Shown here piece after piece: positions 52,167 through 63,300 of a stretch of DNA of 64,000 nucleotides. A program made the translations under genes and the position numbers. Position 1 is the first letter of the stretch. Every line of letters starts with the position of its first letter. This DNA comes from Sphingobacteriia bacterium. GTDB lineage: Bacteria > Bacteroidota > Bacteroidia > Bacteroidales > UBA7960. Below the pieces are notes generated by a model. It was given only the letters and a program-made list of their open reading frames with translations, was not told where the DNA came from and searched no databases. The stretch lies in contig JAABRR010000017.1 in the NCBI GenBank assembly GCA_011390785.1, positions 1 through 64,000 on the forward strand. The letters are read 5' to 3'.

Positions 52167-54854
52167 ATGATTTTCAATCTTACCTTAATTATTAATTTTA
52201 TGACTTTTGTTTTAGCAAACCTTAATTTATCGGGTATTTTTTTCTCGAAGATGGATGTTTTCAATGTGTTGGTCTTCAGTTTAAATAATCAGCTTAAATT
52301 ATCTACTGCTGCTGTATTACTGATAATTATTTCATCAATTTTGGTTTTGGTTTTAGCAGGCTTTCTAATTAAAAAATTTTGGAATCAAAGTCTTGATAAA
52401 GCACTTCAAAAAAGACTTGAAAAAATAGCTCAGAATAAGACTGGGAATTTTTTTGATAAAAATAGTTTGGAAGATGATTTTTTTACTCCTGAAACCATCT
52501 CCTTTTTAAAAAAACGACATGAAACCTGGCCTATTTCTAAGGCATTGTCTGCTAGCTATAAATATCAGCCTGAAGTGGGTGATTTGCAGGATAACAAATA
52601 CCGCGAGTTTTCTCAAATGTTACCCGATATAGTTTATGAATGTGACATGGAGGGCAAAATTTTGTTTTTAAATAATGCGGGACTTGATCTTATTAATAAT
52701 TTTTTCCCTGATATTGATATCAAAAAATTCAAAGTATATGATTTTCTTGATCCTGATGATAAAGCAAGAGCTCAGAACAGTTTGAAACTGATAGAAGAAA
52801 CCAAAAACCCATATGAGGCGGAATATAAGCTAAGATTTAGGGACAAGCTTTTTATGAGTGTTCTTACTTATACACTACCAGTATTGAAGAGCCAAAATAT
52901 AACAGGCTTTCGTGGGCTGGTTATTGATATTACTTCGAGGAAGAAAAACGAGCAAATTATAAAAACTCTGAGGGATATTGTAAGTCATGTTGATTTGGGT
53001 ATCAATGTTTTTAAACAAGAATCAGGCGCAGAAAGGGTGATTTATCGGTTGGAAATGGTTAATAGAGCTTCATCCAGATGGTTGGCAGCTTTTAACTCAA
53101 AAAATACGGGAAAAATTTTAACAGATCTTACATCCGAAGTTCTCTATTCGGCACTGAGCGATCTGTTTAATAAATCAATCAGTACTGGAGAACCACAAAA
53201 ACTTGACGAATTCATTTCCCAACCTAATCCACAAAAACCAGAGCAATATCTTAATATGAAAATCTTTCCGCTGCCCCAGTCAAGGGTTGTTTTGCTGATC
53301 GAAGAGATCACCCAAAAAAGGAAAGCCGAACAAAACGCCCGCATGGCAAGTCTTGGTATTGAAAATTCCGGAGATCTGATTTTCTGGGTAGATAATCAGG
53401 GCTGTTTTTTATTTGCTAATGGAACTGCTTGTCAGAAATACGGCTATCAAAAGGAAGAACTGCTTAAAATGTTGATTACCGATGTTGAAAGTCGTATTAG
53501 CAGCATGCAATGGTACGAGCTGATTCAGATATTGGAAACCAAACAGTCCTTAACAATGGAGTCGATCCATAAAACAAAGCGTGGGGAGTTATTTCCGGTT
53601 GAAATATCGATAAATAAATTTGTGTTTGATGGTAAAAAGAACTATCTGGCCCTTGTACGCGATATATCAGACAGGAAAAGGAGTGATGAATTGGAACAAA
53701 AGATTCAGGTTGCCAGAAAGTCAGCTGCACTAAAGCAACAATTTCTTGCCAATATGAGCCATGAAATAAGAACTCCCATGACCGGTATTATGGGCATGAC
53801 ATCGCTGCTTATGAGAACAAACATCAGTCCTGCGCAACATGAATATGTGCGCAACATAAAAATTTCTTCTGAAAACTTACTTAATATTATCAATGATGTA
53901 CTCGATCTTAGTAAAATTGAAGCAGGTAAAATGGAGCTAAAGCCCAATCGTATTTCATTACGTGAATTTGTTGGCGAAATCCGCGAAATCTTTCATCATC
54001 AGGCACAAAGCAAGGGTATCCGCTTTTCAACAGGCATTGATTCAAACATCCCACAGTATATTGTTGTTGATGATCAGCGTTTAAAACAGATTGTGAATAA
54101 TTTACTTTCTAATGCCTTTAAATTTACTGACGATGGACAAATTTCCATGAAGTTTGCAGTGAAGGAAAAAACTGATTCACAGGTAACTCTTATTTGCTCA
54201 GTAAAGGATACGGGAACTGGTATTAACAAGGAGAACCAGAAGTACATATTTGAAAAATTTACCCAATTAGATACATCTCTCATCAGGCCTTTTGAAGGAA
54301 CAGGATTGGGTTTAGCTATTTGCCGGGAATTAACCCAGCTGCTTGGCGGGGAAATAACCGTTGAAAGTGAACCGGGTATAGGGAGTACTTTCTCTTTTAG
54401 TTTTATGGCCGGGTATGATAAAAATGATGGTGCTATACCTGCAAAAAACAAATCGAAAAACTATAAGGAGTTAAAGCTAAATGTTTTACATGTAGAAGAT
54501 AAGTTACTCAATCAAAAAGTAGTGGGTTTTATTTTGTTCAATGCCGGATGTAATGTAGATTTCGTGAAAAATGGAAAAGAAGCCATCGATTATTACAAAC
54601 CGGGCAAATACGATATTATACTAATGGATATCCAAATGCCGGTAATGGATGGTATTTCGGCCTATAAAGAGTTGAAGCGGTTGCATGGAGATAAATTGTG
54701 TCCGGTTATTGGATTAAGCGCAAATGCTTTAGAAGGAGATGCGCAAAAATATATGGCCTTAGGGCTTGATGATTATCTTATAAAACCCTTTCAACCCAGT
54801 GCTCTTTATGATAAAATATTGAAATGGGCAGGCAAACTTAATACACAAAAGTAA
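52167..54854 (+). CDS. Membrane hybrid histidine kinase with PAS domains and receiver
   Basis: 895 residues. Two N-terminal hydrophobic stretches (about 2-25 and 48-70) anchor it. PAS domains at about 150-270 (LPDIVYECDMEGKILFLNNAG), 275-395 (degenerate) and 405-515 (SGDLIFWVDNQGCFLFAN). HisKA at about 523-590 with FLANMSHEIRTPM (phospho-His532), HATPase_c at about 635-755 (NNLLSNAFKFTDDG, DTGTGINKENQKYIF, FEGTGLGLAICRELTQLLGG), and a receiver at about 770-890 (Asp821 in LMDIQMPVMDG, then LSANAL and KPF). There is no DNA-binding output, so signalling should go through a separate phosphotransfer partner. Ligand unknown. Stands alone. Confidence 0.92.
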   Translation: MIFNLTLIINFMTFVLANLNLSGIFFSKMDVFNVLVFSLNNQLKLSTAAVLLIIISSILVLVLAGFLIKKFWNQSLDKALQKRLEKIAQNKTGNFFDKNSLEDDFFTPETISFLKKRHETWPISKALSASYKYQPEVGDLQDNKYREFSQMLPDIVYECDMEGKILFLNNAGLDLINNFFPDIDIKKFKVYDFLDPDDKARAQNSLKLIEETKNPYEAEYKLRFRDKLFMSVLTYTLPVLKSQNITGFRGLVIDITSRKKNEQIIKTLRDIVSHVDLGINVFKQESGAERVIYRLEMVNRASSRWLAAFNSKNTGKILTDLTSEVLYSALSDLFNKSISTGEPQKLDEFISQPNPQKPEQYLNMKIFPLPQSRVVLLIEEITQKRKAEQNARMASLGIENSGDLIFWVDNQGCFLFANGTACQKYGYQKEELLKMLITDVESRISSMQWYELIQILETKQSLTMESIHKTKRGELFPVEISINKFVFDGKKNYLALVRDISDRKRSDELEQKIQVARKSAALKQQFLANMSHEIRTPMTGIMGMTSLLMRTNISPAQHEYVRNIKISSENLLNIINDVLDLSKIEAGKMELKPNRISLREFVGEIREIFHHQAQSKGIRFSTGIDSNIPQYIVVDDQRLKQIVNNLLSNAFKFTDDGQISMKFAVKEKTDSQVTLICSVKDTGTGINKENQKYIFEKFTQLDTSLIRPFEGTGLGLAICRELTQLLGGEITVESEPGIGSTFSFSFMAGYDKNDGAIPAKNKSKNYKELKLNVLHVEDKLLNQKVVGFILFNAGCNVDFVKNGKEAIDYYKPGKYDIILMDIQMPVMDGISAYKELKRLHGDKLCPVIGLSANALEGDAQKYMALGLDDYLIKPFQPSALYDKILKWAGKLNTQK

Positions 54855-54867
54855 GATTGATTCCCAG

Positions 54868-54898
54868 GGCAGTATACTTATTTTACAAACATACTGCC
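54868..54898. terminator. Convergent terminator between kinase and asparagine-synthase-like gene
   Basis: GGCAGTAT (54868-54875) pairs with ATACTGCC (54891-54898), 15-base AT-rich loop. It lies directly between the two convergent stop codons. T tracts are weak. Confidence 0.55.
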
Positions 54899-56529
54899 TA
54901 CTTACTGGCAATTTGGTGTTTGTGTCTTCTTATCAATTCTTCCAGATACCACTTACAAATAATAGCATTATAACTTTTGTATTGCTTTAGCCGATTATTA
55001 CCTGTTTTTTCAAGTTCTTGTTGCATCAATTCTGTAAATTCTCCATAACAAACCCAATCATTCTTTTTCAAAAAGGCTGCTGTAAAAGACATGGGTAATA
55101 CTTCTTTTATTTTTTTCTTGACAGGAAATAAAAAACGATCAGTTACCGTGGGGTTTAGTTCATCCTTGGAAAAATGTACACCCATTGGGATGAAAAAGTA
55201 TTTCCTGAGTGTATGATCATATAAACGCTTCTGCGAGCGGTATTCGAAGGGTGTATTTCTAAAAAAATCAATAATGGGATTATTCCATAACGGAAATGCC
55301 ACTTTATAGCCAGCCCAGTTGAAAACCGTTGAAGAATGTAAGATAAATTTGGACCTTTTTTCTTTTATGTCCCAGGCTTCAATTGCGGTTGAATATTTTG
55401 GATCAGGATCATCATCAGGACTAATATTAATTAAATATTTGATTATCCTGCTTTCAATAGTTTTTTGGCTGGTGATTGAATTGCTTACAAAGTCAAAGTA
55501 TTTACGACTAATCAATGGTGCAACATGTGTGCTTTTCTTAGGTGTATTTGTAACATTATCAATATAACTCCCTGCAAGAAAATCACCAGGGTGACCGGGC
55601 AAAAAAACAGCATCATCAGGAATGAGTTTTTTCTCTTTAAGTTCCAAAACAGCAAAATATTCCTGAAGAAATGGCATGGAAAAGCCATTTCCGGCCATAG
55701 AAGTATAACTATTGAAAGATTCTGATTGTAAATAATCTCCGTATTTAAATTGCTCATAATCAATAAATATCCATTTAAATCCGAGTGTTTCAGCTACTCT
55801 TCTGCTAATAACAGCTTCAGGATTCATCTTACCATAAGTAATACAAATTGTATTGATGTAGCCTACATGTTTAAGCATGCAGACTATGAGTCTTGAGTCA
55901 TACCCACCACTCAGAGGAACAACCGCCGTTCGGCCCTTTAAAAGGGAAACCATTCTTTGAGCTGTTTCCAGAAACAGATTCTGCAATAATAGTGATTGTT
56001 TGCTAAATGGTTCTTTGAAGAAACCGCGGGTAGTAAACTCGAAATAAGATGTTCTTTTTATTTCACCCTTTACAGATAATGTGAGTATTTCACCTGATAT
56101 CGTTTTAACTATTTTGTTGTCAAGGGTTTCGTTATTCAGAACGTATCCTGCCGAAAGAAACTCAGGATAAGCATTTGTATTGGGATGAAAAGCCTTTTTT
56201 TGTTTTACGATATGTTCCCAGCTGTCACTAATAAGCCAGTTGTTGTTTCCGAAGAAATAAAAAACCGGGAAATAATTGGTTTTATCGGTAATAATTATAG
56301 TTTCTGCCTTATCTGAATAGATAATGGTAAAGACTCCATCGAGTGCCAGGGCCCATTCTTTTAAGTGGCCAATGTCTTGAAGGTTTTTATTAATATAATC
56401 CAACGCCATGGAGTCTTCCAAAACAGAATTATTATCATTTTCAGTATCAAAAATGTAACCCTTAAAAGTAAGGTTATTCAATCTGAACCATTTAAATCCC
56501 TTTTCAAAAATTAATTCTGTTTTAATCAT
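54898..56529 (-). CDS. Asparagine-synthase-like protein of a surface-polysaccharide cluster
   Basis: 543 residues. The C-terminal synthetase domain has the PP-loop VVPLSGGYDSRLIVCML (S-G-G-x-D-S, about 200-216) and follow-up helices. The N-terminal part looks like a glutaminase domain in layout (LALDGVFTIIYSD..., NNWLISDSWEHIV) but does not begin with the catalytic Cys2 (it starts MIKTELIF), so it cannot use glutamine like AsnB. Such proteins occur in lipopolysaccharide or exopolysaccharide clusters, where they may amidate sugar acids; here it is followed upstream by a GT4 and a flippase on the same strand, six bases from the GT4 gene. Confidence 0.8.
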   Translation of the reverse strand: MIKTELIFEKGFKWFRLNNLTFKGYIFDTENDNNSVLEDSMALDYINKNLQDIGHLKEWALALDGVFTIIYSDKAETIIITDKTNYFPVFYFFGNNNWLISDSWEHIVKQKKAFHPNTNAYPEFLSAGYVLNNETLDNKIVKTISGEILTLSVKGEIKRTSYFEFTTRGFFKEPFSKQSLLLQNLFLETAQRMVSLLKGRTAVVPLSGGYDSRLIVCMLKHVGYINTICITYGKMNPEAVISRRVAETLGFKWIFIDYEQFKYGDYLQSESFNSYTSMAGNGFSMPFLQEYFAVLELKEKKLIPDDAVFLPGHPGDFLAGSYIDNVTNTPKKSTHVAPLISRKYFDFVSNSITSQKTIESRIIKYLINISPDDDPDPKYSTAIEAWDIKEKRSKFILHSSTVFNWAGYKVAFPLWNNPIIDFFRNTPFEYRSQKRLYDHTLRKYFFIPMGVHFSKDELNPTVTDRFLFPVKKKIKEVLPMSFTAAFLKKNDWVCYGEFTELMQQELEKTGNNRLKQYKSYNAIICKWYLEELIRRHKHQIASK

Positions 56530-56534
56530 TGTTC

Positions 56535-57713
56535 TTATTTTTTCTCAATTATGCTATGATATAATTCAATGTATCGCTCAGCTATTCTTTGGCGAGAGAA
56601 ATTATTTACTGCATAGTCTCTTATCTTGTTTCCCGGGTATTTTTCATAATTATCCCTGACAGATATTATGGCTTCCGCCAATGCTTCAGGATTTTCTGGT
56701 TTAACAACCATTCCGGTTTGCTCAATAATAAAAGATTCGGGGCCACCTGCCATAGTGGCAATTACAGGTAACCCACATGCCATGGCTTCAATAAAAACAA
56801 CCCCAAAAGCTTCAAATCTACTGGGTAATACAAAAGCATCGGCTTGTAAAAGATTTTTGCGCACCTGAAGGCGATTAAGTTTTCCCAGAAACTTTACGTC
56901 GTTATTCAATCTGTTGTTCTCGCAAAATATTTTAAGGGCCTTTTTTTCGGGGCCGTCACCTCCAATAGTTAATTCAAATAATCCAGGTAATTTCGAAGAT
57001 ATAATTTTAAATGCCTCCAATAAAATATCTACACCTTTAGCATATTCAAGATTGGCCAGGCAAAACAGTTCGAATTTTTTATTTTCCGGCTTATTAAATG
57101 TAGCAGGAGAAAAGAAGTCGGTATCTACCATATTAAAAATAATATCCAGTTTTTCAGATGCAGGGGGGTATAGATCGATGATTTTTTTTTGAAGCGAATT
57201 GCTAACTGTAATAATGGCTTTAGAAGATTTAAAAGCTTCATTTAAGGGGCTGGTGTGCCAGGGTTGAAACATGCTACGGGCTTCTTCGGTATTGTAAACA
57301 AACCTGCTTCGGTGTTCTGTTATTACGTAAGGTATTTTATATTTTTTATTAATATGTGATGCTACAACTCCTGCCCATAAGCTACTGTGAACCTGAATAA
57401 TATCAGGATGTCCCCACTGTTGAAAGTATTTATCGTAAAAAAGCAACATCATTCTTACCCATGCATGGTAATTCATTTTTGCTGAAAAGGGTATAATTGG
57501 ATGTAATTTTATGAATTCGCGAATATTATCATCTTTTCTTACCTGGGCTTTTTCATTCATTACCCATTTAAGTGGATTGGTTCTGCGCAAACTTGAATAA
57601 ACACCGGCCATTACATCAACCTTTGCACCGGCTATGGCCAATGCCATAGCATGTTCTTTAAAAAACCAACCTCCATTGGGTGGATACCATGATGGGATAA
57701 CAAGTACTCTCAT
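56535..57713 (-). CDS. Glycosyltransferase family 4
   Basis: 392-residue GT-B enzyme. N-terminal half begins MRVLVIPSWYPPNGGWFFKEHAMALAIAGAKVDVMAG with the Gly loop for the acceptor side; C-terminal half has LFCLANLEYAKGVDILLEAF, FELTIGGDGPEKKALK, FLGKLNRLQVRKNLLQADAFVLPSRFEAFGVVFIEAMACGLPVIATMAGG with the E-x7-E motif of retaining GT4 enzymes (about 315-323). It transfers a sugar from a nucleotide donor in polysaccharide assembly; donor and acceptor are unknown. Between the flippase and the asparagine-synthase-like gene. Confidence 0.9.
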   Translation of the reverse strand: MRVLVIPSWYPPNGGWFFKEHAMALAIAGAKVDVMAGVYSSLRRTNPLKWVMNEKAQVRKDDNIREFIKLHPIIPFSAKMNYHAWVRMMLLFYDKYFQQWGHPDIIQVHSSLWAGVVASHINKKYKIPYVITEHRSRFVYNTEEARSMFQPWHTSPLNEAFKSSKAIITVSNSLQKKIIDLYPPASEKLDIIFNMVDTDFFSPATFNKPENKKFELFCLANLEYAKGVDILLEAFKIISSKLPGLFELTIGGDGPEKKALKIFCENNRLNNDVKFLGKLNRLQVRKNLLQADAFVLPSRFEAFGVVFIEAMACGLPVIATMAGGPESFIIEQTGMVVKPENPEALAEAIISVRDNYEKYPGNKIRDYAVNNFSRQRIAERYIELYHSIIEKK

Positions 57714-57768
57714 AACTCATTTATTAGTCTGCCAGATATTGTTAGTGTACAATTTAATAATTGTTACA

Positions 57769-59088
57769 TTAACTCTTTTTTTTGTTGTTACTATCCGAAT
57801 CATATCTTAACGTTATTTGTAAATCTGACCTTTTCGCAATTTGTAAATACCAGAAAAGTGCATAACCTACAATGAAAAAACTAACACCCGAAAATAAGAA
57901 TAATGCCAGATAAATATCATTGAACCATATTCCGGTATAAAGTGCCAAAAATCTTAACGAAATGGAAAAAAAATCAATTATCATTGATTTTTTTTGTCTG
58001 AAAAGCAGTTCAGGTAGAAAAGCAAGCGGACTGGTAAGGTAAACCAAAAATAGCCAGGGTAATAGTATTTGAATCATACGTCCTGATTCTTCCCAAACCG
58101 GAGAAAAAATAAAGGAAAAAATAGTAGGGGCAAATAATCCTAAAACAATAAAAGGTAAAATACCTATTTTGAAAAACTGAAACACCAGTTTTCTGATATT
58201 GGGATAAATCGGTTGATGTTGATTGTAATCTTCAATAATTTTTTGCGAAAGAACCTGCAAGGTTGACTGGGAAAAAAGGCTTAAAGGCCTGAAAACGAAA
58301 GTATATCCAAAGGCATACAATCCAGCTGTTTCTCCTGAGAAGCCCGATGTAAACATAAATATTGGTAAGCTGGATGCCAGATTATTGGAAAGACTTTGCA
58401 AAAGGTTGTACTTTGGGTATTGAATATATCGGGCAGATAGTTCCCTCAATACCTGTAAGTTTAAAACAGGAAATGCACTTTTTACAAGGGGGAAAACCTT
58501 TCGCGGAAAAAAAATTATAGAGAAAACCGGTGCTATCAACTGGCCAACCAACAGACCGTTTAATGGAACTTTTAATGAGCCGAGTGTTATCCTTACCACA
58601 TTTAATGCAATATGTTGACTAACATTGGCCGTTGCCATAGTGCCAAAATGCTTGAGTCTGTTGGCCATATAATTGAATGACTGAAAAAGGGTGTGCAGCA
58701 GAATACTTATCGGAAGGAACCAAATCCAAAACGACATTTCGGGTAATCCTGTTAGTTTTACCCAAAACGGATGAAATAGATAAATGATTAAACTGATGAA
58801 AACCGCAAAAGCAGAACCCAATAAAACCACCAATACCAGCAAAGCTGATGCATGTTCTGTTTTTGCCGGAAGCATAATGGCCTGCTCATATTTTAAGGTA
58901 GCTGCCATAGAAAGCAAACCTGCTATAGCCATATAAAAGGCCACAAGTCCAAAATCTTCAGGGGTGTATAAGCGGGAAAGCAATGGAGACAAGGCAAATG
59001 ATAAACCCTGGGCCAAAAGCATGCCCGAAAAAAGCTTGAAAAAATTCCGTGTATAATCCTGCTTTAAGAATTGTTTCATCTGCAACAT
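57769..59088 (-). CDS. Polysaccharide flippase (Wzx-like, MOP superfamily)
   Basis: 439 residues with 12-14 hydrophobic helices. The start (MLQMKQFLKQDYTRNFFKLFSGMLLAQGLSFALSPLLSRLYTPEDFGLVAFYMAI) has the usual pattern of polysaccharide-transport flippases, R-L-Y-T-P-E-D-F-G after the first helix. It should flip lipid-linked repeat units across the inner membrane. It heads a three-gene run (flippase, GT4, asparagine-synthase-like), which looks like the end of a larger surface-glycan locus although no other genes of that type are in the window. A short Lys-rich tail ends the protein. Confidence 0.88.
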   Translation of the reverse strand: MLQMKQFLKQDYTRNFFKLFSGMLLAQGLSFALSPLLSRLYTPEDFGLVAFYMAIAGLLSMAATLKYEQAIMLPAKTEHASALLVLVVLLGSAFAVFISLIIYLFHPFWVKLTGLPEMSFWIWFLPISILLHTLFQSFNYMANRLKHFGTMATANVSQHIALNVVRITLGSLKVPLNGLLVGQLIAPVFSIIFFPRKVFPLVKSAFPVLNLQVLRELSARYIQYPKYNLLQSLSNNLASSLPIFMFTSGFSGETAGLYAFGYTFVFRPLSLFSQSTLQVLSQKIIEDYNQHQPIYPNIRKLVFQFFKIGILPFIVLGLFAPTIFSFIFSPVWEESGRMIQILLPWLFLVYLTSPLAFLPELLFRQKKSMIIDFFSISLRFLALYTGIWFNDIYLALFLFSGVSFFIVGYALFWYLQIAKRSDLQITLRYDSDSNNKKKS

Positions 59089-59271
59089 GGTGGGGCTCCT
59101 GATTTATTACTTGTATGGGAATAGTACCCAAAAATCATGACTTTGCAAAAATACCATCTTTAACCAATTTTTAAGAATTTAATTTAATAACAACTATCTA
59201 TTCGGGGTGTGCACATTTTTTTTGAAATGTTGAAAAAAATACCGTAATTGCAACGCAAATTATATCGCTCT

Positions 59272-60288
59272 ATGACTTTACAAAGAATCAAAACACTCAC
59301 ACAATTTATTGTTGAAAGACAATCACAGTATCCACAGGCAAAAGGTGCCCTAACCAGGTTGATCAATGATATTGCTACCGCCGCCAAAATTGTCAACCGG
59401 GAAATCAATGCTGCGGGCCTGGTCGATATTCTTGGCTTTGAAGGGGCAGACAATATTCAGGGGGAGGCACAAAAAAAACTCGATGTTTATGCCAACGAAC
59501 GTTTTATTGAAGCTCTGAAAGGGGGGGGCGAATGTTGTGCCATTGCCTCCGAAGAAAATGAAAAAATTATTTCCTTTCAGAATGAATTTTCAGAAATGGG
59601 AAAATATGTTGTAGCGATTGACCCCCTTGATGGTAGCAGTAATATTGAAGCTAACGTGTCTATCGGAACTGTTTTTTCAATATACCGGAGAATTTCAGAC
59701 CTGGGCGGCGGCAAACTCGAAGATATGTTACAACCCGGTATCAATATAGTTGCCGCAGGATATGTTATCTATGGGTCTTCAACCATGCTGGTGTATTCTA
59801 CCGGGCACGGAGTAAACGGGTTTACACTTGATCCCAGTGTGGGTATTTTTTGCCTTTCGCATCCTGATATGCGGTTTCCCGAACCGCCAACAATTTATTC
59901 TATCAATGAAGGGAAATATGCCAGCTTTCCTGCTGGGGTAAAAAAATATATTAAGTATTGCCAGGTTGAAGATCCTGTATCTTTCAGACCCTACACTTCA
60001 CGCTATATTGGCTCTATGGTAGCCGATTTTCACCGAAACCTTATAAAAGGCGGTATTTTTATGTACCCGGGCACTACCAAACAACCCAAAGGAAAGCTTC
60101 GGTTACTTTATGAATGTAATCCGGTGGCTTTTATAGCAGAGCAAGCAGGAGGCAGAGCTTCTGATGGCTACAAAAGAATTCTTGAAATAGAGCCAAAAAC
60201 GCTGCATCAGAGATCACCACTTTTTATTGGCCCTAAAAGTATGGTTGAAAAAGTGGAAGAATTTTTGAGCAAACCTGCCAACGACTAA
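59272..60288 (+). CDS. fbp: Fructose-1,6-bisphosphatase, class 1
   Basis: 338 residues, standard class 1 FBPase. Hydrolyses fructose-1,6-bisphosphate in gluconeogenesis, needed when cells live on uronates or other acids. Motifs: [26 protein letters not shown] (metal Glu), [28 protein letters not shown] (metal site DPLDGSS, about 112-118), [30 protein letters not shown] and [17 protein letters not shown]. The start at 59272 (MTLQRI) is chosen because the family begins there; an upstream ATG at 59248 adds eight unlikely residues. Transcribed towards mfd with a gap of about 100 bases. Confidence 0.95.
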   Translation: MTLQRIKTLTQFIVERQSQYPQAKGALTRLINDIATAAKIVNREINAAGLVDILGFEGADNIQGEAQKKLDVYANERFIEALKGGGECCAIASEENEKIISFQNEFSEMGKYVVAIDPLDGSSNIEANVSIGTVFSIYRRISDLGGGKLEDMLQPGINIVAAGYVIYGSSTMLVYSTGHGVNGFTLDPSVGIFCLSHPDMRFPEPPTIYSINEGKYASFPAGVKKYIKYCQVEDPVSFRPYTSRYIGSMVADFHRNLIKGGIFMYPGTTKQPKGKLRLLYECNPVAFIAEQAGGRASDGYKRILEIEPKTLHQRSPLFIGPKSMVEKVEEFLSKPAND

Positions 60289-60394
60289 CTTTATCGTAAC
60301 ATCTTTTGGTTTGTTTTTTTGGAAAGGGAGAATTCTTCCATTTGCCTATGAGTTTTACTATGGATATCTTTGCCTGTTTTTTTAAAAGCTCATA

Positions 60395-63300
60395 GTGAAA
60401 TCATCTGATTTTTTATCCCGATATAAAGATTCTCAAACTTTAAAGGAACTTTCGGCAGTTCTAAAAACTACCAACCAGCAGTTTATAACTGTTTCTGGTA
60501 TGGCAGGTTCTTCAGTTTCTTTAATTGCTGCGGCAGTTTACCGATCGGTAAACCGTCCGTTTGTTTGTATTCTACCATCGCGAGAATCTGCTGCCTATTT
60601 TTTCAATGATATTGAAAACCTGCTCGATGAAAAGGAAATGCCCTATGAAAAAAGAAGTATTTTCCTTTTTCCGTCATCCTACAAAAAGCCTTATCAAACC
60701 ACCGAAATTGACAATGCCAACGTATTGTTAAGATCGGAAGTGGTGAATAAACTCTCTTCCGAAAGCAAGAAGTTCTTTCTGATAACCTATCCTGAGGCGC
60801 TTACTGAAAAAGTAATTTCAAAATCGGTATTGAAGAAAAACATCTTAACGCTGCATAGCACCGAAGAAACTTCAGTTGATTTTATCATGGAGCTACTTGT
60901 AGAATATGGGTTTTACAGGGTTGATTTTGTAGTTGAACCCGGTCAATTCTCTATTCGTGGTGGTATTGTAGATGTGTTTTCTTACTCAAACGATTTTCCT
61001 TTTCGTATAGAAATTATGGGCGATCAGGTAGGGAGTCTCAGAACTTTTAACCCTGAAAACCAGATTTCTGTTGAAAAGCTGGATAAAATAACCATTCTGC
61101 CAGATATTTATCAGCTGGCAGAAAAAAATGAAAAAGAAGATTTCTTTTCTATCTTACCATCGCATAGTGTTTTCTGGAACGAAGATGTTCTGTTGGCCAA
61201 AGAAAAGATAAGCGAAGCCTTCAGCAAAGCCCAAACTATTTTCGACTCCTTTACATCGGGCATAAAGCACAGCCAGCCCAATGAGTTGTTTATTGATGGG
61301 CAAACTTTTGTTGAAAAGCTTACTAATTACTCCAATATTGAGTTTATCCGATACTATTTTACTGACCAAACAACCGCTTCATTTGATTTTGATTTTAGCC
61401 CACAACCATCCTTCAACAAGAATTTCAATCTCCTGATTCGTAATTTGATGGAGAAAACTTCGCAAGGTTTTAGTAATTATATTCTTTCAGATAATCCACG
61501 TCAGTTAAACCGCATTCATTCTATTTTTGAAATTGTTGCTGAAGAAAAGCAGCAGGAAGGATATTTAAAGCATGAAACCTTGTCCGTTTCACTGCACGAA
61601 GGTTTTATTGATCATCAGGAAAAAATTCTTTGCTATACCGATCATCAGATATTTGAGCGTTACCATAGGTTTCGTATCCGTGATAAGTTTCCGGGTAAGA
61701 AATCACTAACACTGAAAGAGATCAACAATTTGCAGCCCGGAGATTTTATTACTCATATCGATCATGGTGTTGGTATTTTTAGCGGGTTGGAAAAGATTGA
61801 AGTAAATGGTAAACTTCAGGAAGCGATAAGGTTGATCTATAAAGGCAACGATATTCTCTACATAAGCATTCACAGCCTGCACCGTATTACAAAATATGCA
61901 GGGAAAGATGGCACTGAACCGGTGTTGAATCGTTTGGGTTCGCCGGCATGGGCCAAATTAAAGAGTAAAACCAAAAACCGGGTTAAGGATATCGCCAAAG
62001 ATCTGATCAAATTGTATGCAGAACGAAAGGCAAAAACGGGGTTTGCCTTTACCCCTGACACCTACCTTCAAAATGAACTGGAGGCATCCTTTCTTTACGA
62101 AGATACTCCTGACCAAATAAAAACTACAGCCGATGTAAAAGCCGATATGGAGAAATCATACCCCATGGACAGGCTTATTTGTGGTGATGTTGGTTTTGGA
62201 AAAACCGAAATAGCCATCAGGGCAGCCTTTAAAGCCGTAAGCGACAGCAAACAGGTGGCCGTTTTGGTCCCCACCACTATTCTGGCTTTGCAGCATTTTC
62301 ATACATTTACCGAACGGTTAAAAGATTTTCCGTGTAATATTGATTATATTAATCGCTTTCGCTCTCAGAAGCAAAAAACGGAGATTATTAAAAAGGTGAA
62401 GCAGGGAGAAATAGACATACTTATAGGTACTCATCGTTTGGTAAGTGGTGATGTCCATTTTAAAGATCTCGGGTTGCTCATTATTGATGAGGAACAAAAA
62501 TTTGGTGTGTCAACCAAAGAAAAGCTCAAAAAACTTAAAGTAAATGTTGATACGTTAACCCTTACCGCAACCCCGATACCACGCACTTTACAGTTTAGCT
62601 TGATGGGGGCTCGTGATCTTTCTCAGATCAATACTCCACCCCAGAACCGTTATCCGATTGTCACAGAGCTTCATGTTTTTAATGAAGAGCTGGTGCGAGA
62701 TGCCATTATGTACGAAATAAGCCGCGGTGGCCAGGTATTTTTTATTCATAACCGGGTACAGAATATTGAAGAAGTGGCAGGTATGATCAAACGGCTTTGT
62801 CCCGATGTTCGTATTGCTATCGGCCACGGGCAAATGCAGGGATCAAAACTCGAGGAAGTGATGGTTGACTTTATCGATGGTTACCATGATGTATTGGTTG
62901 CTACATCCATTGTAGAATCCGGTCTTGATATTCCAAATGCCAATACTATTATAATCAATAACCCACATCACTTCGGGCTAAGTGATCTGCATCAGATGAG
63001 GGGCAGGGTAGGGCGAACCAACAAAAAGGCATTTTGCTATCTTTTGGCTCCACCGCTGCTAACCCTTACTGAAGATGCTCGTAAACGTTTGAAAACCATT
63101 GAAGAATTTTCTGAACTGGGAAGCGGATTTAATATTGCCATGCGAGATCTCGATATTCGTGGTGCCGGTAATCTTCTGGGTGGCGAGCAAAGCGGATTTA
63201 TCTCCGAAATTGGTTTCGATATGTATCATAAAATCCTGGATGAAGCCATTCTCGAATTAAAACAAAATGAGTTTAAAGACCATTTTTCGGAAGATGATGC

